From Tetracladium setigerum (lineage: Eukaryota; Ascomycota; Leotiomycetes; Helotiales), in the NCBI GenBank assembly GCA_031472005.1, contig PZJY01000004.1:3352397-3416396 (forward strand): a DNA stretch of 64,000 nucleotides, in the 5' to 3' direction. Position numbers and translations under genes: made by a program. The notes below the pieces were generated by a model. It did not search any database. It was not told where the DNA came from and was given only the letters and a program-made list of their open reading frames with translations. This document shows positions 1 to 12,200 of this stretch, one piece after another; the stretch's first letter is position 1; the number at the start of each line of letters is the position of its first letter.

Positions 1-27
1 GTATCAGACTTTCGAGCCAGTCCAAGT

Positions 28-1055
28 TCATTCCTGAGGGTCAAGAACAAGCTTAACCCCACTGACCCCCTTTTCCAGCAACCCAAGTGCCGTACTCACG
101 CCCTTTAGACCACCGTCCACTTTTTGAATCGGCAACGGGATAATCCTCCCACTGGCCACACCTTCGGTAAGGTACTCATGGAATGCCCATTCCGCCAATC
201 CCTTATTCTTCTCCTCAAAGAGCGAAGCTGACCAGGATTCAAAAACTCGTATGACATTCGCAGGAAGGGTTTCTGGACCACCAAAAGTGGGCAGTGTTAC
301 ATGAAGCTCCCCTCCCCTTGTGCAACAACTACTTGTCCTGTGATTGCCGTAGAGGTCGGAAGAGAGATTGTATCGAAGACTAGATCGTATGGACCTTCTG
401 CAACGAGAGCTTCGATGACAGCGTCTTTGCCTTGCGTATGATCGATGATTTTGGCCGCTCCGAGCTTCGACACAATAGCGGTGTTCTTCGGCGAAGACGT
501 AGTAATCGCCGTGTATCCAGCCTGAGTAACATATTGGACAGCAAGAGATCCAACACTAGATGATCCACCATAAACCAAGACCTTCTTATCTTTCACTGTG
601 ACGGAGCCTTTCAGACTAGGCTTGTCGAGCCCAAGACGGCCAGTAAAGATTCCCACGACAGTAGGAAGGTTTCCAGTCAAACTCGCCATAACATTTACAT
701 CGACACTTGAAGCAACCCTACTTGTCAGACTTTCGTTGACAACAACATATCGTTGAAATGACCCGTATTGGTTTCCAATGGCTCCGAGCTTCTTTACAGC
801 AGCAACTTTGTCACCAACTTTAAAATGGGTAACTCCGGGTCCAACAGACTGAACAGTACCACCGAATGAAGAACCAATGATTGCTGGATATTCTAGTGGG
901 AAAACAGCATGTTTTGCTATCTTGTATTCGATGGGGTTGAATGCGATGACTTCATTTTTAATAACGAGTTCTCCAGGCCCAGGAGTGTAGATTTCAACTT
1001 CTTGGATGACCAGCGGAGCTGTCGCCGCGGGAATGATTGCTGCGAGGTTCGACAT
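28..1055 (-). CDS. MDR-family (zinc-less) enoyl-reductase-like oxidoreductase, frameshifted near the C-terminus
   Basis: The protein starts MSNLAAIIPAA and has the N-terminal GroES-like half of medium-chain dehydrogenase/reductases, including a GPGELVIKNEV strand and a VGDKVAAV motif. A Rossmann half follows with the nucleotide-binding motif YGGSSSVGSLA near residue 165. No cysteine cluster for structural zinc is visible, which fits the zinc-less trans-enoyl reductase / ToxD-like group. The frame stops at 297, but another frame continues cleanly (LPTFGGPETLP through GVSGVKLVLDPQE) to a TGA at 28-30, giving the usual length of about 340 residues. One base appears to be missing at the C run 309-312 (G run in the coding strand). 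Either this is a sequencing indel or the gene is freshly broken. The substrate is unknown. No PKS or NRPS gene lies nearby, so a secondary-metabolite role has no support here. Confidence 0.8.
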
Positions 1056-1989
1056 GATTGTGATTTAACGGAAGAGAGGTAGTTATGAAAGATATGCTTA
1101 GTGTTGGTCAAAGACTTTTGGAATGCCTGCCCAGCGGAATGTCAAATCTTAGGGAGAGCGCACATAACCTTATAATGTATGTGTACAACCGACTGGCGGT
1201 CTCTACCGCTCATCCTTCGGTGTTAACAATAGAGTATATTTCGCCAGAACTCAAAATGATTGCAAATGATGTGGCGTTTTATTAGTAAAATAGACGAGCA
1301 TGTGATATCATACAATGCCTTAAATTTCAATTTTCGGAGTTAAATTGGTAAGCGATTATATTAACTGCAACGACGATATTAAAGTCACTCCATTGATTGG
1401 TAAGACTTCTCTCTTGGCTGCCAATACACTAGTAGTTGATTATACCCTTCCTTAAATTTTTTTTATAAACTCACCAGAAGAGCAGATTCAATATCTGTTC
1501 TATAGATCCCTGGACAGATAGACCGGCAAAACGAACTGCCTGTGTGTTTGCATACTGAGTCCTTGCATTTGTAAAGAAATGATTTCCGCTTTGAATATAG
1601 TTGTATAGCAGGTCAAAATACTTGTGCAACATCCGCGTGATTCAACATTTGCTATTCTAGATTCTGGACGCGGTAATCTCGAGCTTGCCTTTCTCGACTT
1701 GCCAAGGGAAACCAAGAAAGCTAAGAGAACGCCCTGCCACCCTCTTTCTGTCTCGGGCATTCCAGAGGTGCTGCTACACATGATTCAAGGTATGGAACGC
1801 AGCCCGTATAATGGATAATGATTGTGATATCGACAGAAGTTAGTCCTAGAATCTAGATTTTATCCAATCCGAGACCTGACACCCTAGCCTTGAGGGCGGC
1901 GCGAGCAACAATAATTATACAACACAGGAAAAATTCAACATCAACGCTAAAATGTGTTCACAAAAACCAATTCCAGAAAGACACTAAAC
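1056..1989. other. Intergenic, no gene recognised
   Basis: Only short ORFs without codon-like character or known motifs are present. The segment holds the promoter of the MDR gene (left part) and the 3' flank of the CFEM gene (right part). An AT-rich stretch lies around 1320-1470. No RNA gene or repeat was recognised. Confidence 0.6.
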
Positions 1990-3004
1990 TCAGTACCGCC
2001 CATATATGTGGTTCTCAGGCCTCGACGAAATTGGCCTCCTTTGGACCCCCATGCGACTCCCACCGCCAGCTGCGTCCCTCGCGTCCCTCTTCTTCACATG
2101 AACCATTTGCCAATACGCAAACGAGGCTCCCACGATAGCGACTAGGAGAGAAAGTACACCAACAATAATACCAATCAATTCCGCCTTGCTCAAATTGTTT
2201 GAATTCGGAGACGTAGGCTGCGATGTCGGTGGAACTGCTGCCGTGGGAGTTGAAGATGGTGTAAAATTGGGTGAGTAAGACGTTTCAGTGAATGGTCGAG
2301 TGCTAACAGTGGAAGTGGACGAAGGAATGGTTTGAGTCTGTTGCGATATCAAGGAAGGTGAGGTCGAGGTTGGAGGAGATGTCGTCGTCGCCGGCTGGAT
2401 ACCCTTCCCTGCGCACACAACGAATCAACCTCAGTCCACATTACAAGAGGAACATCGCAATCCCTGTCGTCGCAACGAAAAGCGCAAACGCAATCTCGAA
2501 TTTCCTTCCGAAAAAGCTCGCTTGCGGCGAGTACGAATCGTTGCGATAGACCGTTACATATTGCGTGATGTAGGAGGTCGCAGCAATGGTGAAGCCGGAG
2601 CACGAACCTGTTGGCGCGAGAATCGTCGGCTCGATGATGCTCGTGTATCCCTTTCCCGAGCAGTAGGCTGTCAGAATCGAGGTTGCAGACTGTTGATCTT
2701 GGATTGCAGAGCACGTTGCAAATGCTATCGAATTTATCTTGGGAATGGCTGCTCCCAAAGTATCAGGGCGACAGATACACGCGTTTGTCTTGCACCCAAA
2801 TTGGTAGTGGATTCCGTAGTTGCCGAAGCAACTCTGAAGACATGATTTGAGGTCCTGCCAAATGGCGATCGTAGTGAAGTCCACCAGGTCTGGATTGATG
2901 GCTTGACCCGCTGCGCAAATGGCAAGAGCCGCCGCGACTAGAAATGTACAATTCCAGCTATTTGAAGTGTGTCGACGCGTTGAAAGAAGTCGGACCATTT
3001 TCAA
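1990..3004 (-). CDS. CFEM-like surface protein with Ser/Thr-rich stalk and transmembrane segment
   Basis: Two open segments make up the locus. The upstream one (2441-3004) begins with a hydrophobic signal sequence (FLVAAALAICAAG), then has a CFEM-type cysteine pattern: CLQSC, GCKTNACIC, ATCS, AYCS. The downstream one (1990-2418) is a Ser/Thr/Pro-rich stalk, a strong transmembrane helix (IIVGVLSLLVAIVGASFAYW) and a basic tail beginning HVKKRDARD. CFEM proteins are ascomycete-specific surface proteins, some binding heme and some acting in host interaction. The two segments are in different frames. An acceptor-like TGTGCGCAG lies at the junction, but I could not find a donor of matching phase, so an intron plus a one-base indel, or alternative C-termini, are both possible. 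The upstream frame has its own hydrophobic C-terminus (FALFVATTGIAMFLL). Start chosen at 3004; the third residue is also Met. Confidence 0.65.
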
Positions 3005-4036
3005 TAGATGGGTTAAGATGTGTGGGAGTGGTAGGACGAAAGAAAGGAAAGTTGTGAAGTGTTGAGGGAAAGCTACGATCCACAGGATTTTTGGACCATG
3101 AAAGAGATGAAAGAGGGGGAAGAAAGAACCTCAGCTATGAGGTTCTTCGTAGAGGGTCTGGCAAAACATAAAGTCTGGGTTGCCTGGGGGCTGATTGTGA
3201 CTTGTTCAGCGCGACGCCCAAGCTGCAGCCATTCGCAATATCAATAAAACTTCGTCGGGAAGCGAGATAACCATTGGACCTTGCATGGCTCAATGTCTCA
3301 CACAACGCCATCAATCCTCACAGCCTCATTTTCCTGACCACTTTAGGAAAAAGCAATCATAAAAAAGCCTGAGAAACAGAAGATAAAACAGGAAGCGGGG
3401 AATTAATGAGAGTATAAGAATAGGAGACAGTTCCGGTAGAATTCTCAGATTATGTTGGAAATCGTTATGGCTGCGAGGGAACTCTCAAGCAATCACGTGA
3501 TCACGACTGTATATTAATATAGATCTACGGAGTAGACAAATTAGATCTAAGCAAGTAACAATATAGTTAAGAAGATGGAGATTCACAGATTTCCTTGCTG
3601 CAGCGACAGTTGAAGGAGGGAGGGAGATCGACCTAGGACGATCAGATCTTGACAACCGACGAGAAAACCGCGAAAGGTTTGGGTACGTCTGAGATTGGGT
3701 TCAGTTTCTAATAGTAATCTGCTACATTATCTTCTCCCTATCCGGTCTTCCATGACTAGAACTTGCCAGATCGCGATTAATCACATAGTAGAGTGCTCAC
3801 GACGTTAGCGTAAATATTCTGACATCTAATCATCTCGTCCACCGACCACAACCTTTATATAAATGATGAAAAGTCAACACGATGCATGGCCAACCAAAAA
3901 GTCCAATTCTAATTGAAGCATTCAAGATTGAAGCTCCCAAGAGAGAAAGCTCCTCGAACAGTTATTCTTGACCGATATTGGGCGCTGCAACAATGTCCTC
4001 TCGGCCGTCCATCTCTCTCCACTTCGATATATCACA
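3005..4036. other. Intergenic, contains one copy of a dispersed 46-bp repeat
   Basis: No convincing gene. It holds the CFEM promoter (left), a short AT-rich patch near 3510-3570, and one copy of a repeat at 3630-3675 that recurs at 13195-13240. The right end is the 3' flank of the glycosidase gene. Confidence 0.6.
3630..3675 (+). repeat. Dispersed 46-bp repeat, copy 1
   Basis: By eye it matches 13195-13240 at 41 of 46 positions without gaps, sharing the cores GACCTAGGA, GATCAGATCT and AACCGCGAAA. Both copies lie in non-coding DNA. Possible remnant of a mobile-element end; nature unknown. Confidence 0.75.
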
Positions 4037-7000
4037 CTAGTGATCATCCCCAGAAACAATACTCGGCTCCCCCGGCTTCGCCGCAGGTTTGCAATATGAG
4101 CTAAAGTCGCAATATGGCGGCTCGGCCCCCTGTGGTGTCGAATCATCCCGATAAATCGCCTCGAACTCCGAGCAACGGAGGAACCTATTTTCACCTATCT
4201 GGATACACTGATTATCATTCCGACGTCGTCGATCGACTCCTTGCAGATATATTGGGCCGCGGACCTTTTGCAGGCTGGTTTCGTAGGAGATGCGGCCGCA
4301 GTTGACGTCGACTGGAGGAGTTGTTAGTGTGGGGAAGCGGGGATGGAGTATGGAGGATGGGGTAGGGAGAGTGGAGAAGGAATTACCTCGGAATGACCAC
4401 GTGTTGCCGTTGGGGTCCCGAACGTTGGTGAAAGTGTAGTATGTTCTGTCTGATGCGAGATACCCACCGGCCCCAAGGAAGAACAGATATTGCGTGCTAT
4501 GCGACTTTAGTGTTTGTGTAAATCAGCACGTGGTGTAACTTGAATTTACCTTGAATAGATCTGTATTTGTGTGACGTCTCCTGTGACGGGGTTGTTCACC
4601 ATGCTATGTAAAGATTAGAATCTCGGCTGCTTTGAATGGATTTAGGAGTGGATTATGAGACATACAAGCAGCGGGCAGTAACGTAGACTGAACTTGGACC
4701 TTGCGGTTCTGATACAGGAGGCTCTGATGGAGGATCTGAAGGGGGTTGGGGTGGTGGGATCGGATCCAAAGTACACGGGCATCCAAAGTAATTATGAAAG
4801 CATACTGAGCTCCCACTTGGGGTGATGCCTCCATAACAACCATCTTGAGAACACCTTCGTTGGCCTCCGCATGTTGTCTATTTGTACCGAAAATTAGCCC
4901 AAGGAATCGGAAACGTGAGAGTAAAGATAAACCTACCGAAGTTGCAAGGCATGGGCAACCTGGGAAATTTCCTCTGCAAGTTGGAGGTCCCTGGGTTGTC
5001 AAAAAGGCTCCATTGCAGCCATTCAAGTCGCAATTTTGGGGGACACCACATGTTTTCTAGCACGGCGATTAGTAACAGTCACCCACAATTGTCCTAACAG
5101 GAATGAACTTACCGCAACTGCTTTGCAACCGCAGCCTTTGAAGTTGCCTTGACAGCGCGCTACGCCATTTGAATCGTACGTGCCTGCACAACCGTTCAGA
5201 TCGCAGTTCTGGGCTGCTCCGCAAGTTATTGAAGTAGCGATACACTGGCAGCCTTTGAAGAAGCCCGTACACACTGGGTTCACTTCCAATCCCTCGAAAT
5301 TGCCCCTGCAGTTGTTTCCGTCACAGCTCTGTGGCCTCCCGCAGGTATTGACGGTGGGTTGGCATTGGCAGCCTACAAAGTTCTTCGAGCAGTAAGCAAG
5401 GCCATTCGATGAATCAAATTTCCCTCGCAACCATTCATGTCACAACTCTGCTGGGCTCCGCAGGTCTGACCTGTTGCTTGACATTGGCAGCCATAGAAGT
5501 TTTTTGTGCAGCGAGGAAATGCCTCGGAGCCCAGAATGCACCTTGGCAATCATTCAAGTCGCAGCTCTGACGTGCCCCACAAGTATTGGATGTAGCCGTA
5601 CACTGGCAGTCGATGAAGTTGCCTGTGCATTGCGCAAATGGCGTGGAACTTAAGAACTTCCCATTACAACCATTCATGTCACAGCTCTGACGAGCTCCAC
5701 AAGTATTGGACGTAGCTGAGCACCCACAATCAAGGAAATTGGTGGTACATTGAGGGTAGGGTGCTGAACCCAAGAATTTGCCGTTGCAATTGTTCTTATC
5801 ACAACTCTGATGTGGACCACAGGTGTTTGATGTAGCGGCACAGTCACAGCCAGCGAAGTTTCCTGTGCATTCAGCATAGGCAGTAAGACCTGTAAAGGCA
5901 CCAGCGCAACCATCTTTGTCGCAGCTCTGATGTGCTCCACAAGTATTCTTCGAAGGCTCGCAATTGCAACCCACGAAGTTGCCCGAACATTGCGGCCATT
6001 TAGTGAGTCCCGAGTATTTTCCAGCACAGCCGTTGAGGTCGCAGCTTTTCATCTCTCCGCAGGTAGTATCAGGATCCGCCGTGCACTCACATCCGACAAA
6101 GTTTCCTTTGCACTTGGGATAAGCCGTGAGTCCGTCGAAGGCGCCCGCACAACCGTTCAGATCGCAACTTTGACGAGGCCCGCATGTATTCGAAGTAGCT
6201 TGGCAGTCGCATCCAACGAAGTTGCCGGTGCATTGAGGGTAAACTGAGAGTCCATTGTATTTACCAGCACAGCCATTTAAATCGCAACTTTGGCGAGGCC
6301 CACAAGTTGCTGGAGTTGTCTTGCAGGGGCAGCCCTTGGATGGTCCCGCTGTACACTGAGCTAGCACAGACAGGCCATTAAAAGCGCCCGCACAGCCATT
6401 TACATCACAGCTCTGAGTAGGTCCACATCCAGTGGGGACTGATGGCATGGAAGAGAAAGTAATTGCATAATCCAGAACAGTGAGTATGTCGATTGGGCCA
6501 ATGCCAGGTTTTGATATGGTAGTGACAGTTGGGGTTGATGGCGCGCAGACCTTGGAATTTACGCAATCTCTGTATGCTGTATACAGATAGACCATGAAGG
6601 CCTGTCCTTCCGGGGAGCCAGTAGTGTACTCTTTCCTACTGAGCCAAGCAAGTGGGTCAACGGCAGGGCTGAAAATTCCACCTGCTCCGTGGCTCGAAAG
6701 GGATTTTCGATTGGCGTCTGCCCAAGTTATGTACTTCTGAGGAAACATGTTTGGATCGTTCACAGCCATGCGATATGCAACGGCGGAAAGAATTGCAGTG
6801 CCGGAAATCTCGCCGAACCAGCTTGTATCATCAAGGTAGTTGCGTAGGAGACCATTCTGGAGGCCTGACATCATAGCGCCATCGAGAATCTCCTTGATCC
6901 AGCCCTTAAGTTGAGCTGCCTGGGATGTCATGCTCGAAGAACCAGACCACTTTTGCAGAGTGTTCAGAACTCGAGCCATGCCATAAGCTGCCCATCCATT

Positions 7001-7761
7001 GCCAGTAGACCAAAGGCCGCTATCTTGGGACTGTGGTCCAATGATGTGACGCCAGCTGAGAGTTCCGCTACTTTTCAAGACATCTCGCTGCAGGCCACAC
7101 TGCCTCACCGTCTCAGCCATCAAAGAGGCATCGTTTCGTTGTACTGACAGGTATGCCACTATGAGAGTCAGCATCTTCTTCGTCATGAATCGAATTGAGC
7201 ACAGAAGGCAGTTATGAGCGTGGCTCTTCTTGGAGACGTACAGAATGGAAATGTCATGGCCATGTTATCTGCCCAAATCTCTGCAACATCCGAACGATGC
7301 GAAATGGCCCCATTGCTCCATCTCGGAGCTTCATTGAGAATATAGTCGGCTTGACGATCAGCTGCGCTGGTATACTTGCTATCTGAAGTACCAAGCAGCA
7401 CAGCTGAGACGCCGAGTGAAGCTGGGTCTCCGACGGCGGAGTCTGGAACAAGAACTTGCAATTCGGTGCTGATGAATTGTCTGGCGTAGGAAAGTGCGAG
7501 GGTGTCAGCGCTCACGGAAGGAATTTTGCCATTAGGAAATGGATTTGCGCCAAAAACAGAGACCTCGCTGGCATATAACTCAAGCAAAGCCTCGGCGGCA
7601 GTGCCCCACTCCCAGGAGTGTGAAGATTTCTCCATCATCACTTGAGCGGCCAAGTAGACGTCAAAGCCCGCGTTGAGGACATCTGCGACGCAAGTCGTAG
7701 CAAGAAAGCATGATACGAGAATTTTGCGCCGGTGGGAGAAGAACATGTTGATACTTGTCAC
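4037..7761 (-). CDS. Secreted six-hairpin glycosidase (GH88/GH105-like) with C-terminal cysteine-rich repeat array
   Basis: Residues 1-27 form a signal peptide (KILVSCFLATTCVADVL). The next 370 or so residues look like the (alpha/alpha)6 six-hairpin fold of unsaturated glucuronyl/galacturonyl hydrolases: SWEWGTAAEALLELY, SHRSDVAEIWADNMAMTFPF, GLWSTGNGWAAYGMARVL, TSWFGEISGTAILSAVAYRM. This family removes unsaturated uronic acids left by pectin lyases. After a linker come 13 tandem cysteine-rich repeats, then a Pro/Ser-rich linker and a C-terminal domain containing YLFFLGAGGYLASD and VNCGRISYE, ending at the TAG at 4037-4039. Six introns restore phase: 7159-7241, 5057-5112, 4878-4936, 4604-4667, 4497-4549, 4312-4386. 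Two single-base gaps interrupt the repeats, at C runs 5530-5532 and 5422-5424 (G runs in the coding strand). The exact GH family and the function of repeats and tail are inference. Confidence 0.75.
4770..6430 (-). repeat. Array of 13 tandem cysteine-rich protein repeats
   Basis: Coding repeats of about 40 residues (about 120-126 bp) with consensus CGxxQSCDxNGCxGxF, a variable 7-10 residue loop, then C-T-G-N-F-x-G-C-x-C-x-A-T-S-N-T. Six cysteines are nearly invariant. The first copy (reading the gene) carries a diverged second half, and the last (CGGQRRCSQDGC to YFGCPC) is the most diverged. Introns separate copies 11/12 and 12/13 exactly at repeat boundaries, as expected for exon-based expansion. 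Copies 8 and 9 carry the two apparent frameshifts. Confidence 0.85.
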
Positions 7762-9261
7762 TCAATGTTGTACCAAAGGTAGCAGATTCTTTTCGGTATC
7801 GAATGAGGGAGTATTGCTTGAACCAAGTTATCCTTTCAACTCCTGTTGAGGGCCGAATTAGTCGGCAATTCTTTCTTCAGACGTGACAGCATAACTTACC
7901 TCTGAGATATTAAGGGGTAAGAAAGTATCTGAATTGAAAAGAGACAGAGAGAGTGATAGAAAAGGAGAGAGGAAGGATATGTGTGTATGTATGTCTGAGT
8001 AAGAGAGAGTCTTGTTTTCGTGAGAGTTGAAGGTCGGCCATTATCACGTCCTGGGGTGGAGTTCAGTCCGGTGCGAGGTGCGAGGTGTGCAGACAAAATT
8101 TCCTATCGGTTCAATTGCACGAACCATGGTGATAAAGTGCCTACCTATTCTTTGGTAGGAAGTCAACCCTTGCGGCAGCACAGCCAGCGGTGAGCGTGAG
8201 CATGAGCGTCAACGTGGGCGAGCTGGTGTTTGATAATTGAAGCATGAAGCACCTACGAGTAAAGCCTGTCATCCACCTGCTTTCTCACCCGACGCGCGAA
8301 GGACAAACAAGGAAGCTTGTGCTCGGAGAAAAATATCAACTGGACGGGTTGGACCGAGGTGGTGGGAATTAATTAGTAAGACTTATTGGCGGGGTCCAGG
8401 ACCCTGGAAAGCTTACATCAGCCTCAGTCTTGGCTACTTTGTCTTTCTTCCACTCTACACCTGACTTGCGGCTGACGTCCAGTCAGGGAGCATTGTAATC
8501 ACTAAAGATATGATTCTGCCTAGATAGGTAGGTACCTACTAGGCAATAGCCTACTCGGGTAGGAGCATTTATCCAGACCATACACTCTTCGGGATTATTC
8601 TGGAACACAGCTCGCTTATGCGGTTAAGCCTGATAGGATTCTGCCATGCTGCAGTAGACCTACCGCCTTTACTCAATTTAATCTAATAAACCTCGCAAAC
8701 TCTACGGTCCACCACCTAGGCAACACCAACCTTGTACATAACTTGTCGCTCTATTTCAAGCAGTGCATGTTATAATCTGGGATCTACCCATGCAATGAGC
8801 TTCTATGCTTACTTCGAAGTACCCTCCTGGTGCAAGCTTTTTGCAACCCTGGAAGATTTGGAGAGACGAATTTACAAGACATGCATATCGTCTGATTCTC
8901 AAGTTTGGATGCTTGTAGAGCTGACTCTACCAGTATTTTTTTATCACTGGTAGGTGTCAGCGACGACAGCCCTGGACAACTTTCTCCACTATGGTTATCA
9001 TCAAGATCAAATGAGCTGGCTACATGTAGCTTGTATAACCGAGCATGTTTTTCTGTCATGCACCCCTGGCGGGACTCACCGCGTCGATCTCACTTCTGGG
9101 CTCAAGCACTCAACTGCTATTCTTAAATACGTATTCCGAATATGGACATACACACGCCTTTGGATACATACAAATCATCCTCCGAATCGTCCAAAATATT
9201 TCCACGATCCTTTCCCTGTTACTCCCTCCTCTTCTAAGGTTTGCTCCAAAACACCCAACAC
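7762..9261. other. Intergenic between two secreted-protein genes, with GA/CT-rich promoter tract
   Basis: The promoter of the glycosidase gene is on the left. On its coding strand a long pyrimidine-rich tract covers about 7915-8035 (GA-rich as written), a common fungal core-promoter feature. A run around 8520-8560 repeats short TAGGTA/ACCTAC words. Several 60-140 residue ORFs at 8730-9260 lack recognisable motifs. The right end is the promoter of the WSC-protease gene. Confidence 0.5.
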
Positions 9262-12200
9262 ATGCCGACCTCCTTTCTGAGGAAAGCATTCCCAACAGGA
9301 ATCGCTACTATGTTCGTGCACCTGTTGCTCTTCATTATTGCCGTCTGCATTGCGGCGCCTGCTCCGTTCAGAGAGCCTTTCTTGGACTCGAACGTGTCTC
9401 TGCTGAGCCTCAAACGAAGCACTTCACAAAACTCTTCGTGCCCTTCTGGCTTCTTGTGTGAGCAAGATACCTGCCCGGGAAACGCCATCTGTCCTACAGG
9501 AGAAAAATGTGTCAATTTTGAAGGGACTTTTGCATGTGTTCCTAGTACCGGATTGTCATTTTGTGCTATCAATCCTACAACAAGGCAAGCTGTGGGATGT
9601 AACGGTGGAGTTTGTTGGTAAGTAAAATTCATCGACGAGTTCTGTAGCAAAGCTGACTGAGATACCTAGCGATGGCAATTGCTACATCGATGGAGCCATC
9701 TGTTGCGATAGGCCAAGTGTTCAGTGTTCTGTGGGCGAACTTTGCAACGCATGTCCCTCCACCCAGACCTGCAGTGCGAATGGGTGTAGCGATGCTCCTA
9801 ACCCTCCGAATCCGAACCCGACAACGACAACTTTGCCGCCAACGACAGCTTTACCGCCAACGATAACAGCAGCGCCTCCTGTGGTTCCGACAATTGTACC
9901 AAGCGCAGGAACCTTCTCTACCATTGGCTGCTTCGCAGATTCTGTTGGTGGTGTTGCTAACAGAGTCCTCACCAATGGCTCACTCACTGATTCTAGCCCA
10001 ACTGGTATGACAGTCGAGAAGTGTGCTACGCTTGCCAATGGGTATCAGTATGCAGGTGTGCAATACCATGGGTAAGTCAGTCCCGAAGAATACAATGGAC
10101 AAGTTGTCCGGACAGAGTTACTTCAACAATCTGGCTCTGTTACAGGTACTGCCTTGCTAATTTCACCTACAGAGAGTGCTACTGGGGCGACATGCTATCG
10201 TATAGGACAGAGGAGAATATAGCAGACTGCAACGCCTTCTGTAGTGGTAATCTAAATGAGATTTGCGGTGGTGGGAACCGTATTCTGATCTACCAAGACT
10301 CTGCTTGGGTGGTTCTCTCGGATGCTCAGTATGTTACGGCATTGCAAGAATTCCGAGATTTGCTAGTAGAATTGCAAACAGCAGTTGGTAAATGGCACCA
10401 GGATCTCAAAGCGTATTACGCAGCGATACAAGCAGCCGCCAAGAAAACTCGCAAACGCCAGACCATCACTCTGACCCAGCAAGGGATCACACTCAACCTT
10501 GATCGCGAAGCAATACTTGCGCTCATGAAACCCAGAGTCATAGGTAAGCTGCACCTGCATCTATCGACGCTTCTTTCCGTTATTTACCGAGAATTAACGA
10601 ACTGGATGCAGAACGAAAGCTCATCACGCTTGACTTTTACCTGAAGATCAAAATAAATCAACGCCAGAAGGTATGTTACACTGCTTCATGCATGGATGTC
10701 TCGCATAGACCCAGCTAATATTGTTGTAGAACGCAGAAGCAGCAGCGGAAGAATTTCAGGAGGGTAAGCAGTTATTAATCCCCAAACTCCATTCTGGTTT
10801 TAACGGAACAAATTAGGGAAACAAGCAATAGAGACGATTGTTCAAGAAGTCGCGAAGCCAAAGTTACCAGTTGAGATAATTGCAGAGGGCGTTGTACCCA
10901 CATCGATCCAAGTAGCAGCTGTATCTCAAGTGGTGGTCGCCGGCACTGAAATTGTATAGACTCGCACTACGCTTGACATTCGAAGATATGCTAATCGGTC
11001 AAAACTCTAGGCAACAACTTTAGGTGGAGCAGCCGTTGTCGTCAATGGGGTAGTCACTAAGGCAGCGACTGGTATATGTGAGTACTTGTCTTTCGTGAAG
11101 CAAATTCTGCAGTCGGTCCAACGTTTCGATGGATTGACAACTAATTGTTTGAATGAAGTTTTACTACTTGCTGCAGTAATTGCAAAGTTCGTTGCTCCTT
11201 CAAATCCACCGCCTAACCCTGATCCAACCAATCCTCCAACCACTACCACTACTACCACAACCACAACTACGACATGCTCCCCAACAATGTCACCCACGCC
11301 TATGGTCATCCTGATGAAGAAGGATGCGACAGCAGCGCAATTCAAAGAGCTAGCTTTGAGTGTCCCAGACGTCCCAAGCCACAAGGAAATCATCTATGAA
11401 GTAATCAGTTTCCGGGCCTTGGTCGCCAAAGTAGATGATTGTGAGATCAAAAAGCTATGGAAGAACCCTATTGTGGAAGCGATGAGTCTCAATGGGCCGC
11501 TCATTCCCAGTGACGAAGAGATCGTTTCTACAGCGGCCACGAAACGCGAAGTTCCTAAAACAACAGACGACAATTTCATAGAGGCTACTGGTTCCAAGCC
11601 AAACATTTCCAGCCACTTATCAGAACGTGCATTAGATTACCCCATCAATCTAAGGACTCAACCAACTAGCCCCTGGCATCTGAGAATTCTCTCCGGCTTA
11701 TCGCATCAAGTTGGAACAGGGGTGGGCGGACTCTTCTACGACTTTCCAGGCTACCTCTATGCGGATACACAGACGCCTGCGGCTGGTTCCACTACATCGC
11801 AAATTAATATTTATGTACTTGACGGTGGAATGAGGGCAACACACCGTGTAGGTCGTCTTAGGACTCATGTAAAGGCATTGCTGATCAATTTAATCAGGAC
11901 TTTGCGAACAGAGATGTGGAAACTTTTGATGCTGACCCAGATCAGCCCATTAATCAGGTCGCTGAACTACATGGGACTCGAATGTGTTCTCTCGCTGCTG
12001 GAAACTATGCTGGAGCGGCCAAGACTGCACGCATAGTGTCCATAAAGAGGGGGCTCACGGCTGAATCAACATTGCGTGGTATAGGGTTCATTGAAAACCA
12101 TGTTCAAAATCATGGCAAAAATGGACGAGCAGTAGTAAATATGTCATTCGGTCAGTGTTCTCTCACGACGCCCCTCTTTGTCATCAATATACTCACCAGT

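Noticed and set aside
28..7761. Secondary-metabolite cluster suggested by the ToxD-like reductase
   Set aside because: No PKS, NRPS, terpene cyclase or P450 gene is present in the window.
8732..9461. Several overlapping ORFs before the protease gene
   Set aside because: Mutually overlapping in different frames, no motifs; part of promoter and first-exon shadow frames.
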